NCBI GenBank assembly: GCA_900315805.1
Contig: ONAN01000016.1
Span: 1 to 42,314 of the forward strand
Direction: 5' to 3'
From: an uncultured Selenomonadales bacterium
GTDB taxonomy: Bacteria > Bacillota > Negativicutes > Acidaminococcales > Acidaminococcaceae
Length of the DNA stretch: 42,314 nucleotides
Under the pieces are notes generated by a model, which saw nothing but the letters and a program-made list of their open reading frames with translations, ran no database searches and was not told the DNA's origin. Each line of letters opens with the position of its first letter. Positions within the stretch are counted from its first letter, which is position 1. A program made the position numbers and the translations under genes. Shown here in pieces: positions 35,027 through 40,926 of the stretch.

Positions 35027-36382
35027 TCAGCGGCTGTTGCGGCGCCGGTCCTTGGCGGCCTTGGCGGCGTTTTTGGCCGCCTTCCTTTTGGCCGCGGCCT
35101 TCTCTTCGAGGCTCTGGCGGCGGGCTGCCGTGCGGGACAGCTGCCGGCGGTTGGAGCCGGTCTTCGGCGCGTGGCGTTTGTCCGCCACGGAATTGCGGCC
35201 CCTCGTCTTCGGCGCGGCTGCCGCCTTCTTCTTGGCGGCAATGCGCGTACGGCGCACGACGGTACGCCCTTCGGGCGTCTGTTTCTCCATCGTGATGCCG
35301 AGTTTGCTTTCGATGTTGTGCAGCCAACGCAGCTCTTCCGGCGTATACAGCGTGATGGCGACGCCGTCACGGCCGGCACGGCCGGTACGGCCCACGCGGT
35401 GCACATACCAGTCCGGGTCGTGGGGCACGTCGTAGTTGATGACGTGCGTGACGCCTTCTACATCGAGCCCGCGCGCGGCAATATCGCTGGCGGCCAGGAT
35501 CTGGATCTTCGCCTCGCGGAACTTCCGCATGACCGTCTTGCGCTTGACCGGGCTCATGTCGCCGGTCAGCACGTCGACGTTGTAACCGTGTTCCCCGAGG
35601 AATGCGTCCACTTCCTTCGCCCGTTCCTTGCTGATGCAGAACACGAGCATCAGGTAGGGATTGAGGCGGTCGATGAGCTGCATCAGCACGGCGGGCTTGT
35701 TTTCCTCCGTCGTGCGCACGCAGATCTGCTGGATGCTCCGGACGACGGCTTCGTCGGGATCGAGGTCCACGACGAGGCAGTTCTTCGTCAGGCTGCGACC
35801 CAATTTGTTGATTTCTTCGGACACCGTGGCCGAGCAGAGCATGGTCTGGTGGTCCGGATTCGTCATGGCAATCAGTTTGGCTGCATCTTCCATGAAGCCC
35901 TGGGCGAGCATTTCGTCCACTTCGTCCAGTACGAGGAAGGTGACGCCGCCCAGGTCCGTATTGCCCTTGGCGATATGGTCGAGCAGGCGCCCCGGCGTCC
36001 CGATGAGGATCTGCGCGTTGCCCTGCAGCTTCCGCTTCTGCGTTTCAAAGTCGCGGCCGCCCGTCACGGCCAGGGTCTTCAGCCCCATGCCGTCGGCGAC
36101 CTGCTTCATGACATCGTTCGTCTGCTGCGCCAGTTCCCGCGTCGGCGTAATGACGAGGGCCTGGACGTAGTTCTTCTTCGGGTCGATTTTCTGGGCCAGG
36201 GGAATCAGGAAGGCCAGCGTCTTGCCGGTTCCCGTCTGGGCCCGGGCCAGGACATCGCGCCCGTTGATGAGGGCGGGAATGGCCCGCTGCTGGACCGGCA
36301 TGGGCTTATGGATGCCCATCTTCGCCAGGTTCGCCTGGACGACGGGTGCAATCTTCATCAGGTCAAATACAGTCGATACCAT
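35027..36382 (-). CDS. DEAD-box-family ATP-dependent RNA helicase with DEVD motif II
   Basis: 451 residues, ATG with GAGGAAA upstream. Motif Q and I (PMPVQQRAIPALINGRD, AQTGTGKT at 48-55), Ia PTRELA, Ib TPGRL, III SAT, V SDIAARGLD and VI HRVGRTGRAG are intact. Motif II reads VLDEVDEML (Asp153-Asp156) so the canonical alanine is a valine. The C-terminal 85 residues are very basic, rich in Lys, Arg and Ala, a likely RNA-binding tail as in CshA/RhlE-like helicases. It remodels RNA in ribosome assembly or decay (family inference). The gene lies 59 nt upstream of smc. Confidence 0.94.
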   Translation of the reverse strand: MVSTVFDLMKIAPVVQANLAKMGIHKPMPVQQRAIPALINGRDVLARAQTGTGKTLAFLIPLAQKIDPKKNYVQALVITPTRELAQQTNDVMKQVADGMGLKTLAVTGGRDFETQKRKLQGNAQILIGTPGRLLDHIAKGNTDLGGVTFLVLDEVDEMLAQGFMEDAAKLIAMTNPDHQTMLCSATVSEEINKLGRSLTKNCLVVDLDPDEAVVRSIQQICVRTTEENKPAVLMQLIDRLNPYLMLVFCISKERAKEVDAFLGEHGYNVDVLTGDMSPVKRKTVMRKFREAKIQILAASDIAARGLDVEGVTHVINYDVPHDPDWYVHRVGRTGRAGRDGVAITLYTPEELRWLHNIESKLGITMEKQTPEGRTVVRRTRIAAKKKAAAAPKTRGRNSVADKRHAPKTGSNRRQLSRTAARRQSLEEKAAAKRKAAKNAAKAAKDRRRNSR

Positions 36383-36427
36383 GTGTGTTTCCTCTTAAAA
36401 TACGAATACATCTTACATTGGCTCCGC

Positions 36428-37057
36428 TCAGCGGCCCGTTTCTTCCGCGGCCCCGTGCTGCCACAGGTACCACACAGCCAGGCTGCGCCAGGGGCGCCAT
36501 TTTTCCGTCAGTTTGATCAGTTCGCCGCGCTTGGGGATCTTTTCCAGGCCGAACAGTTCTTTGACTTCCTTTTTCAGCAGGAAATCGTCACCGGGCAGGA
36601 TATCCGGGCGGCACAGGCACAGGAGCATGAACATTTCGATGGTCCACTGGCCCAGGCCTTTCACCTGCTTCAGCCGCTTCAGGAGCTGCGAATCGGACAG
36701 TTCCTCGAGCTGCGCCAGGTTGAGCGCCTGGCTCTGGATGTCGCGGGCGAAGTTCTTCATGTAGGTCACCTTGAGGGCCGTCAGGCCGCAGGTGGCGATG
36801 GTTTCGTCGGTCAGTTTCAGCAGGCCTTGCGGGGTGACCGGCGACCCGGTCAGGTTCTTGAGGCGGTCCATGATGGCGAGGCTCGTGTCAGGCGGCAGCT
36901 GTTGTGCCGCAATGCCCGTCAGCAGGACTTCGAAATGCTGTGCTTCATCCTTGGGCCGCAAGGTGCAGGGACCATACTTCTCCAAGAAAGGAACCAGCTC
37001 AGGCGCGTTTTCACGCAGATACAGATCCCCGCGGGACCAATCTGGGGTTTGTTGCAT
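36428..37057 (-). CDS. DNA-3-methyladenine glycosylase II-like protein (AlkA/HhH-GPD)
   Basis: 209 residues from the ATG at 37057, which has GGAGG seven to eight bases upstream; the reading frame is open for 18 more codons. HhH-GPD fold: LLTGIAAQQLPPDTSLAIMD near residue 50, the hairpin VKGLGQWTIEMFMLL near 135-150 and RPDILPGDDFLLKK with the catalytic aspartate. It excises alkylated bases from DNA. It lacks the AlkA N-terminal domain, giving a compact form. It is the last intact chromosomal gene before the prophage remnant. Confidence 0.9.
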   Translation of the reverse strand: MQQTPDWSRGDLYLRENAPELVPFLEKYGPCTLRPKDEAQHFEVLLTGIAAQQLPPDTSLAIMDRLKNLTGSPVTPQGLLKLTDETIATCGLTALKVTYMKNFARDIQSQALNLAQLEELSDSQLLKRLKQVKGLGQWTIEMFMLLCLCRPDILPGDDFLLKKEVKELFGLEKIPKRGELIKLTEKWRPWRSLAVWYLWQHGAAEETGR

Positions 37058-37171
37058 AAGCTTTTCCTCCATTCGGTGGAATGATGCGGGGCGGCCTGTA
37101 AACAGGCACAATACCCCAATTATTGAATTGTCATATAATGGTTAATTATATCATAAAATGACAGGGCAATC

Positions 37172-37202
37172 AAAAAAACACCCACCGTTTTCACGATGGG
37201 TG
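37172..37202 (-). terminator. Strong terminator at the left end of the prophage remnant
   Basis: Arms CACCCA and TGGGTG (37179-37184 and 37197-37202) with CG/CG pairs inside, followed by seven T residues on the minus strand. It lies between the remnants of the phage late genes and the glycosylase gene and is a natural end for a late phage transcript. Confidence 0.85.
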
Positions 37203-37258
37203 TATAGCATCTGGTGCCGGGGGCGCGACCACGGGCAAGTCGGCTACTCCGTATCCCG

Positions 37259-37369
37259 CTAGACCAGGTCGCCGTCTGAGTAAATCCGCCCGACGGCTAC
37301 CATAAATTGTTCAAGAATACACAGATACATGAACAACCACGTTTTGTTGATTAACGAAACCTGTTTTAT
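37259..37369 (-). pseudogene. Small phage ORF (36 codons) with its start codon apparently lost
   Basis: An open frame from ATA 37369 to TAG 37259 with a hydrophobic centre (TWLFMYLCILEQFMVAVGR) and the end IYSDGDLV. The first triplet is ATA in an ATAA overlap with the stop of the preceding frame. If the ancestral sequence was ATGA, one G-to-A change would have kept the upstream stop (TGA to TAA) but destroyed this start. An internal ATG at 37303 would give only 14 codons. I do not recognise the product; it lies in the lysis/late-end position. Confidence 0.4.
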
Positions 37370-37476
37370 CTGACTATAAGCCCTGCGGCGAGCAATCCCG
37401 CCGCCACTTCCCAAACATTGCGTTGGGCTTTAATGCGCAGCCTGGTCCTTTTCTGCTCTTTCGCATACAGCTCCAA
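37366..37476 (-). CDS. Small basic hydrophobic-ended phage ORF, 36 codons
   Basis: Frame from TTG 37476 to TAA 37366: basic first half (KEQKRTRLRIKAQRN) and a hydrophobic tail WEVAAGLLAAGLIV. No ribosome site is seen before the TTG, so the gene may be decayed or the start wrong. It overlaps the end of the upstream endolysin remnant in another frame. The mix of a basic stretch and one membrane-type helix in a late phage position could be a holin-associated protein, but I do not recognise it. Confidence 0.35.
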   Translation of the reverse strand: MELYAKEQKRTRLRIKAQRNVWEVAAGLLAAGLIVR

Positions 37477-37590
37477 TGATTGGACAGCCTAAGTCACGCC
37501 AATCGATGTAGCTCTCGAACCAGCTGTAAGACGCATAGACGCCCAGTTTAAGCCCAAGGCGTCACCGAATGCGCGACACATCTCAGTACA
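37430..37590 (-). pseudogene. Fragment of a GH25-type endolysin, frameshifted
   Basis: Two frames joined by a one-base shift near 37530-37545: first EMCRAFGDALGL, then LKLGVYASYSWFESYIDWRDL and GCPII to a TAA at 37430. The GVYAS-x-SWF pattern is typical of glycoside hydrolase family 25 lysozymes of phages. The N-terminal catalytic half is gone and the fragment starts right after a terminator copy, so it is a recombination remnant of the lysis cassette. Confidence 0.5.
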
Positions 37591-37638
37591 AGGGTAATAA
37601 AAAAGCAGACCAAAAGGTCTGCTTGGTAAAACTCATAT
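37591..37638 (-). terminator. Hairpin family 1, copy A (terminator, repeated at 39996-40043)
   Basis: Perfect 9-bp arms AAGCAGACC and GGTCTGCTT (37603-37624) with an AAAA loop, followed on the minus strand by TTTTTTATTA. The 48-bp block is identical at 46 positions to 39996-40043. It marks a recombination-prone border: beyond it copy A leads into endolysin debris, copy B into the small membrane protein gene. Confidence 0.85.
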
Positions 37639-37642
37639 GAAA

Positions 37643-37686
37643 TTCAGGCATAAGAAAAGCCCGCTGCCGAAGCAGAGAGCTTAAAT
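37643..37686 (-). terminator. Hairpin family 2, copy A (terminator after candidate immunity gene)
   Basis: Arms AGCTCTCTGC and GCAGCGGGCT (37658-37681) with a TTCG tetraloop and TTTTCTT after it on the minus strand. It begins at the stop codon of the 47-codon candidate immunity gene. The 44-bp block matches 40469-40512 at about 40 positions. Confidence 0.8.
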
Positions 37687-37824
37687 ATCACCATTATCGG
37701 GATATAAATCTTCCCATTTTTTGCCTTTACATCTTTCCTTTTCTTTTTCGATTAAAGCTTCAATCTCTTGTAAAGTTAATTTGGAGTAATCATGTGGAAA
37801 TTCTTTGTACATTAAAATTTTCAT
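37681..37824 (-). CDS. Candidate immunity protein of the second MuF toxin module (47 aa)
   Basis: Intact frame, ATG 37824 to TAA 37681, starting MKILMYKEFPHDYSKLTLQE and continuing as a highly charged helix (IEALIEKEKERCKGKKW) with the end DLYPDNGDI. It is too short for many gene finders. Its ATG overlaps the toxin frame's TGA (ATGA), the coupling normally seen between toxin and immunity genes, and it is followed at once by a terminator. Low GC content unlike the chromosome supports acquisition as a cassette. I do not recognise the family; the immunity role is inferred from position. Confidence 0.6.
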   Translation of the reverse strand: MKILMYKEFPHDYSKLTLQEIEALIEKEKERCKGKKWEDLYPDNGDI

Positions 37825-38477
37825 ATATCCCACTTCCTCCACTTAATAAACCCATCATCTTCAAATTGTTTTAATGCCATCTCACCAGCTTCAATGTCAT
37901 TGTAGCCCGTATTTTTGTATTTTTCAATAGTGAGATTGAACAATTCTCTGCTGAAAACTTTCTTCGATGTTTGATAAGCATAAAGCTTCCCGTTATGGCA
38001 AACAACTATTCATGCTTTATATTTCCTCCCTGAAACTAAATCAGAACCAGTTGGTGGGAGGTTATTAGAATGGTTATGCATGGAAATATAATTCTGGGGA
38101 TCACGTCTAAGAGCATCTAAAATTTCCTTTGTGTATTTCGTTTCCCAAGGCCTATCTGCATGAGTTGATGCTCCCTCGACTACACCACTTAAAGCATTAA
38201 TCAAGTATAAATCCTCATAATTATCGCCATCATGGTGTTCAAGCATTTTGATTGCTTTTTAGTAAATTTTCATATTTACCACCGGTTCTGTCGTAAATTC
38301 ATTGAACTGGTTTTTATAACGTGCGGAGTTTACAATATCCCAATTAACACTATTGTCAGTACTCCGTGTTCTGCGTGACCTCGCAATAATGCCCTTTAAG
38401 CAGCTTCCTTGTTTTGCTGTATAGATATAGAAAGGTTCCTTGCCTTCTCCATCCACCCCACCCGGCCGGCTTTCCAT
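37821..38477 (-). pseudogene. JAMM/RadC-like toxin domain of the second MuF module, broken
   Basis: One reading frame runs from the MuF repeat to TGA 37821 but is interrupted by TAA at 38259-38261 and TGA at 38010-38012, and it is out of frame with the MuF part upstream. The translated pieces read STDNSVNWDIVNSARYK, LEHHDGDNYEDLYLINALSG, ISMHNHSNNLPPTGSDLVSG, then IVVCHNGKLYAY. The HNH-x6-T-x2-D pattern with an upstream acidic residue resembles the JAMM zinc site (HxH...[ST]xxD) used in RadC/JAB-type polymorphic toxins. Base composition is AT-rich. All recognisable motifs survive, so inactivation looks recent. Confidence 0.7.
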
Positions 38478-39070
38478 TCCTGTTCCCCTTTCACGCCCAG
38501 GATGGCCTGCCGGATGTGCAGGGGCTGTTTTTCCAGCCAGGCACGGCCGTTTTCTTCCACGTTGTCGGACTGTTTCTTCCCTTCCAGCTCACTCCGGTAC
38601 ACCGGCGCATAATGGCACAGGCAATGAGGATGGGCCGGGTTCACCGGAGCCGCATCCTTGGGAAAAACCCCCTTCCCCAGGCCGTACAGGTCCGCATTGG
38701 CATACATGCCACAGATGTCTTCTGCCGGGTGCCGGCTGCCCAGCTTCCACTTTATATGATGCAGGGAATTGTCCACGAATTCGGTCGTTGCCACCTGCGT
38801 CGTGCCCGTACCGGTATTCGCCGTAGGGGCGGTGGGCTTCCCCGTGAACGCAGGGGACGCCAGCCTGACATATCCGGTCAGATCCACCGTCTTCGTGTAT
38901 TCGGACATATCCATGAACCCGGACAGGTTATCCCATGACTCGCCGTTCCACACCACGTTGTCTCCCACCTTGACGCCGTTTGCGGCACCGGCGTTTTTGA
39001 TGTTGTACATATCGCCGGCAATCTGGGCGGTGGTGGGAAGCTCGGAGTAGTTGTCAGTTCCACACGGCAA
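38396..39070 (-). pseudogene. Chimeric ORF: tail-fibre fragment fused to a second MuF C-terminal region
   Basis: 224 codons. The first about 105 are of phage tail-fibre type (DNYSELPTTAQIAGDMYNIK, GDNVVWNGESWDNLSG, then TGYVRLASPAFTGKPTAPT and ATTEFVDNSL). From residue about 107 the frame continues as WKLGSRHPAEDICGMYANAD through GWMEKARN, nearly the same as residues 265-380 of the MuF protein at 40927-42291. It then shifts out of the toxin frame and stops after 12 residues. Neither half makes sense as a whole protein, so this is a deletion or recombination joint. The ATG at 39070 lies within the end of the scaffold-like gene and has no ribosome site. Confidence 0.75.
38448..38750 (-). repeat. 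MuF C-terminal constant region, copy 2 (303 bp)
   Basis: Aligned without gaps to 41201-41503 with about 28 differences by manual comparison (about 91% identity). It encodes the segment WKLGSRHPAED to GWMEKA. Homology stops sharply on both sides: upstream into tail-fibre sequence, downstream into a different toxin domain. Confidence 0.9.
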
Positions 39071-39758
39071 TCATTCGCCAGGCTTTCTCTAAACTGTTTT
39101 TGATGTTTTCCCAATTCTTGTTGATCTGTTCGGGCGTCATGCCCTTCAGGTCATCCATGGTATACGTCGGCTTCGGGTTGCCTGCGCCACCGGAACCTGC
39201 GCCGCCTGCTACCGTGTTCTTCACAGCCCAGGGGTTGCCATTCAGCCAACCTTTAACACCTTCCTCGATGGAAACGGTCTTGTCTCCGGACTTCATGCCA
39301 AGGGTATCATCGTCATTCACGACGACCTGGTCAGCCAAGAGCTTGGTAAAGGCTTCTGGGTTCAAGGCGTTCCCTTTCGCGAGGGCGGTCTGCAATGCAG
39401 AATACATCGCCGTGTTGATACGCTTCGTGTGTTCCGCTTTCGCTTTTTCTTCAGAAGCAGCATATTTGTCGGTCAGCTCCTTTACCTGGTTCTGCAGGGC
39501 AGTAAGCTGACTGCCCAGCGATTCGGGGTTCCCCGTCTTTTTCAGGGCTTCCAACGTCGTGCGCAGGTTGTTCAGAGATGCTTCCGGGTTTTCGCTGCCA
39601 CGGAGTCCCAGTGCGTCCAGCACCTTGTTCCGTTCGACCCGGCTTGACGCGGCTTCGTTGCGAGCCGAGCTGATAATGGACTGAAGGTCCGCTACCATCG
39701 TGCCCCCGTTTTCCACTTTGCCAAGGGCCGCAAAGATTTGTTCCAGTGTGTATGCCAT
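39054..39758 (-). CDS. Phage scaffold/capsid-assembly-like protein, C-terminus altered
   Basis: 234 codons. N-terminal and central coiled-coil (NNLRTTLEALKKTG; LTALQNQVKELTDKYAASEE), then a loop VVVNDDDTLGMKSGDKTVSI and NGNPWAVKNT, a glycine-rich linker and a helical end MDDLKGMTPEQINKNWENIK. Coiled coil plus a late NPWAVK-type segment is typical of scaffolding proteins encoded just before the major capsid gene. The last eight residues (WRMIAVWN) read across the junction into the tail-fibre fragment, so the natural C-terminus is probably replaced. The capsid gene expected downstream is missing. ATG at 39758 has AGGAGG-type sequence upstream. Confidence 0.7.
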   Translation of the reverse strand: MAYTLEQIFAALGKVENGGTMVADLQSIISSARNEAASSRVERNKVLDALGLRGSENPEASLNNLRTTLEALKKTGNPESLGSQLTALQNQVKELTDKYAASEEKAKAEHTKRINTAMYSALQTALAKGNALNPEAFTKLLADQVVVNDDDTLGMKSGDKTVSIEEGVKGWLNGNPWAVKNTVAGGAGSGGAGNPKPTYTMDDLKGMTPEQINKNWENIKNSLEKAWRMIAVWN

Positions 39759-39821
39759 GTTTGTTCCTCCTGCCCGCCTGGGGCAAATGATTTATATAGA
39801 TCGGCGCCTGGCCGAAGCTAT

Positions 39822-39977
39822 CTAGATGAAAAATTTTAAAATCAATACCAATCCTACAATCAGATATATGCTCAGCATTATCCAAAGAGGCGTAAATATC
39901 AACGGCCAACTCCATTGCAGGATACCGAATAACTTTCCCAGTATGAGCCCCGCTTGTACAATGCTCAGCAGCGTCAT
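39822..39977 (-). CDS. Small phage membrane protein (51 aa, two spans)
   Basis: ATG 39977 with AAAGGAG upstream, TAG 39822. MTLLSIVQAGLILGKLFGIL and WPLIFTPLWIMLSIYLIVGL are two hydrophobic helices joined by a short polar turn; the end is LKFFI. This fits the small two-span proteins (TM_Fragile-X-F-like) common in Firmicutes phages between head genes. It starts 19 nt after the T-run of hairpin family 1 copy B. Confidence 0.7.
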   Translation of the reverse strand: MTLLSIVQAGLILGKLFGILQWSWPLIFTPLWIMLSIYLIVGLVLILKFFI

Positions 39978-39995
39978 GATGAGTACTCCTTTCTC

Positions 39996-40043
39996 AGGGT
40001 AATAAAAAAGCAGGCCAAAAGGTCTGCTTGGTAAAGCTCATAT
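39996..40043 (-). terminator. Hairpin family 1, copy B
   Basis: Arms AAGCAGGCC and GGTCTGCTT (40008-40029), AAAA loop, TTTTTTATTA following on the minus strand. It separates the toxin/immunity/accessory block from the phage head genes. Copy A is at 37591-37638. Confidence 0.85.
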
Positions 40044-40045
40044 TT

Positions 40046-40054
40046 TGTTATAAT
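40046..40054 (+). promoter_or_regulatory. Extended -10 promoter of the DUF2188 gene
   Basis: TGTTATAAT, a perfect extended -10, with a poor -35 candidate TTGGTA 15 bp upstream that lies in the hairpin arm. It stands 26 bp before the DUF2188 ATG; AAAGGAGG lies between. Confidence 0.75.
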
Positions 40055-40079
40055 CTCCTTAGAAAGGAGGTGAAATGAA

Positions 40080-40301
40080 ATGGGTAAAAATCAACACGTT
40101 GTTCCCCATAATGGGGGCTGGGCAGTAAAAGGCGAACGTAATTCAAAAGTAACTAAAACTTTCAGCAGAAAATCAGATGCTACTGAGTTCGGTCGCAAGA
40201 TATCCCAGAATCAGGGGTCGGAACTTGTTCTCCACAAAAGAAATGGTCAGATTTCTCAGAAGGACAGTCACGGAAAAGACCCTTATCCCCCCAAAGGCTA
40301 A
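40080..40301 (+). CDS. DUF2188 domain protein
   Basis: 73 residues on the strand opposite to the phage genes, ATG with AAAGGAGG upstream. The motif VVPHNGGWAVKGERNSK near the start, then ATEFGRKISQNQGSELVLHKRNG and DSHGKDPYPPKG, match the DUF2188 family, small stand-alone proteins of unknown function common on mobile DNA. It has its own promoter and overlaps the convergent 40298-40456 gene by 4 nt at the stop codons. This is a moron-like accessory gene, expressed probably in the lysogen. Confidence 0.85.
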   Translation: MGKNQHVVPHNGGWAVKGERNSKVTKTFSRKSDATEFGRKISQNQGSELVLHKRNGQISQKDSHGKDPYPPKG

Positions 40302-40456
40302 TCCTTGTAGTCGTAATTAGGGGTCAGTACAATGGTATAACCGTCAGCCATGTCCCAATCGTCTGTTGTGATGGTGGCTACGGTTGTACCATCTTCTTTT
40401 TTCACCTGAAGTTTAGTATATTTATCGCACAAAACAAAAGGTTCTCGTGGGTTCAT
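40298..40456 (-). CDS. Small acidic phage protein (52 aa), unknown
   Basis: ATG 40456 has AAGGAG upstream; an in-frame extension of 20 codons runs back through the terminator hairpin and is not credible. The product MNPREPFVLCDKYTKLQ...TDDWDMADGYTIVL is acidic with predicted beta strands. I do not recognise a family. It follows hairpin family 2 copy B and converges with DUF2188. Confidence 0.6.
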   Translation of the reverse strand: MNPREPFVLCDKYTKLQVKKEDGTTVATITTDDWDMADGYTIVLTPNYDYKD

Positions 40457-40468
40457 GTTTCTCTCCTT

Positions 40469-40512
40469 TTCAGGCATAAGAAAAGCCCGCTGCCTGAGCA
40501 GAGGGCTCAAAT
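40469..40512 (-). terminator. Hairpin family 2, copy B (terminator after candidate immunity gene)
   Basis: Arms AGCCCTCTGC and GCAGCGGGCT (40484-40507), TTTTCTT on the minus strand. It ends the MuF-toxin-immunity transcript, as copy A does for the second module. Confidence 0.8.
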
Positions 40513-40525
40513 CCACATCGCATTA

Positions 40526-40762
40526 TCACTCATAAGTGATATTATGCGGGATATCAGCAATAACCTTGGTATTTTTCATCGGGTTACAGCGGCTAAAAAT
40601 CTTTCCTCGATGACATTCATTGCACCATATGGCCGCCCACCCAACATTTTCTTTTTTGTCTAATAAAATAAAACCGTAATCAAGTTTTTCTTTCCCACAT
40701 AACGGGCAACTGACATGTTTTTCTTTTTGGCATAAAGAAACCATTTCATCCATCCACTTCAT
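40526..40762 (-). CDS. Candidate immunity protein of the MuF metallopeptidase toxin, zinc ribbon
   Basis: 78 residues, ATG at 40762 overlapping the toxin frame's TGA by four bases. Two cysteine pairs, CPLCGKEK near residue 19 and CNECHRG near residue 48, form a zinc-ribbon pattern; between them is GFILLDKKENVGWAAIW. The gene is AT-rich, is followed by a terminator and is in the position where immunity genes of polymorphic toxins lie. Its product would neutralise the adjacent HExxH toxin (inference). A transcriptional or nucleic-acid-binding zinc-ribbon protein is the alternative. Confidence 0.65.
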   Translation of the reverse strand: MKWMDEMVSLCQKEKHVSCPLCGKEKLDYGFILLDKKENVGWAAIWCNECHRGKIFSRCNPMKNTKVIADIPHNITYE

Positions 40763-40926
40763 TTTTTGCCCGCCCCCTTTTTTACGCTAAAATAGAATTT
40801 TTCAAACCGATATGCCACATCTTCCATAGTGCCACGATTATTTTGAACAAATTCTGAGCCATATTTTTTAAATTGCAAAACGTGACAATTTTCGTGAATT
40901 ATCGTTCTGAGCAATTCATCTTCATT
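40759..40926 (-). pseudogene. C-terminal HExxH part of the MuF toxin, cut off by an in-frame TGA
   Basis: After the TGA at 40927-40929 the same reading frame stays open for 55 codons to TGA 40759: NEDELLRTIIHENCHVLQFK...YGSEFVQNNRGTMEDVAYRF...VKKGAGKK. HENCH is a HExxH zinc-metallopeptidase motif with a later acidic residue (MED) in the expected distance. Frame, codon quality and the ATGA overlap with the next gene all show this was the natural end of the 40927-42291 protein. A single substitution (for example CGA to TGA) explains the stop. Confidence 0.8.

Noticed and set aside
37203..37330. tRNA or tmRNA-like sequence (minus strand ends GGCACCA near 37213; several stems)
   Set aside because: No 5' acceptor strand pairs with the putative 3' end, no T-loop GTTCGA or anticodon arm fits, and the stems are explained by codons of a small phage frame.
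37591..40512. CRISPR-like spaced repeats
   Set aside because: Only two copies of each of two different hairpin blocks exist, at unrelated spacing; they are terminators, not CRISPR repeats.
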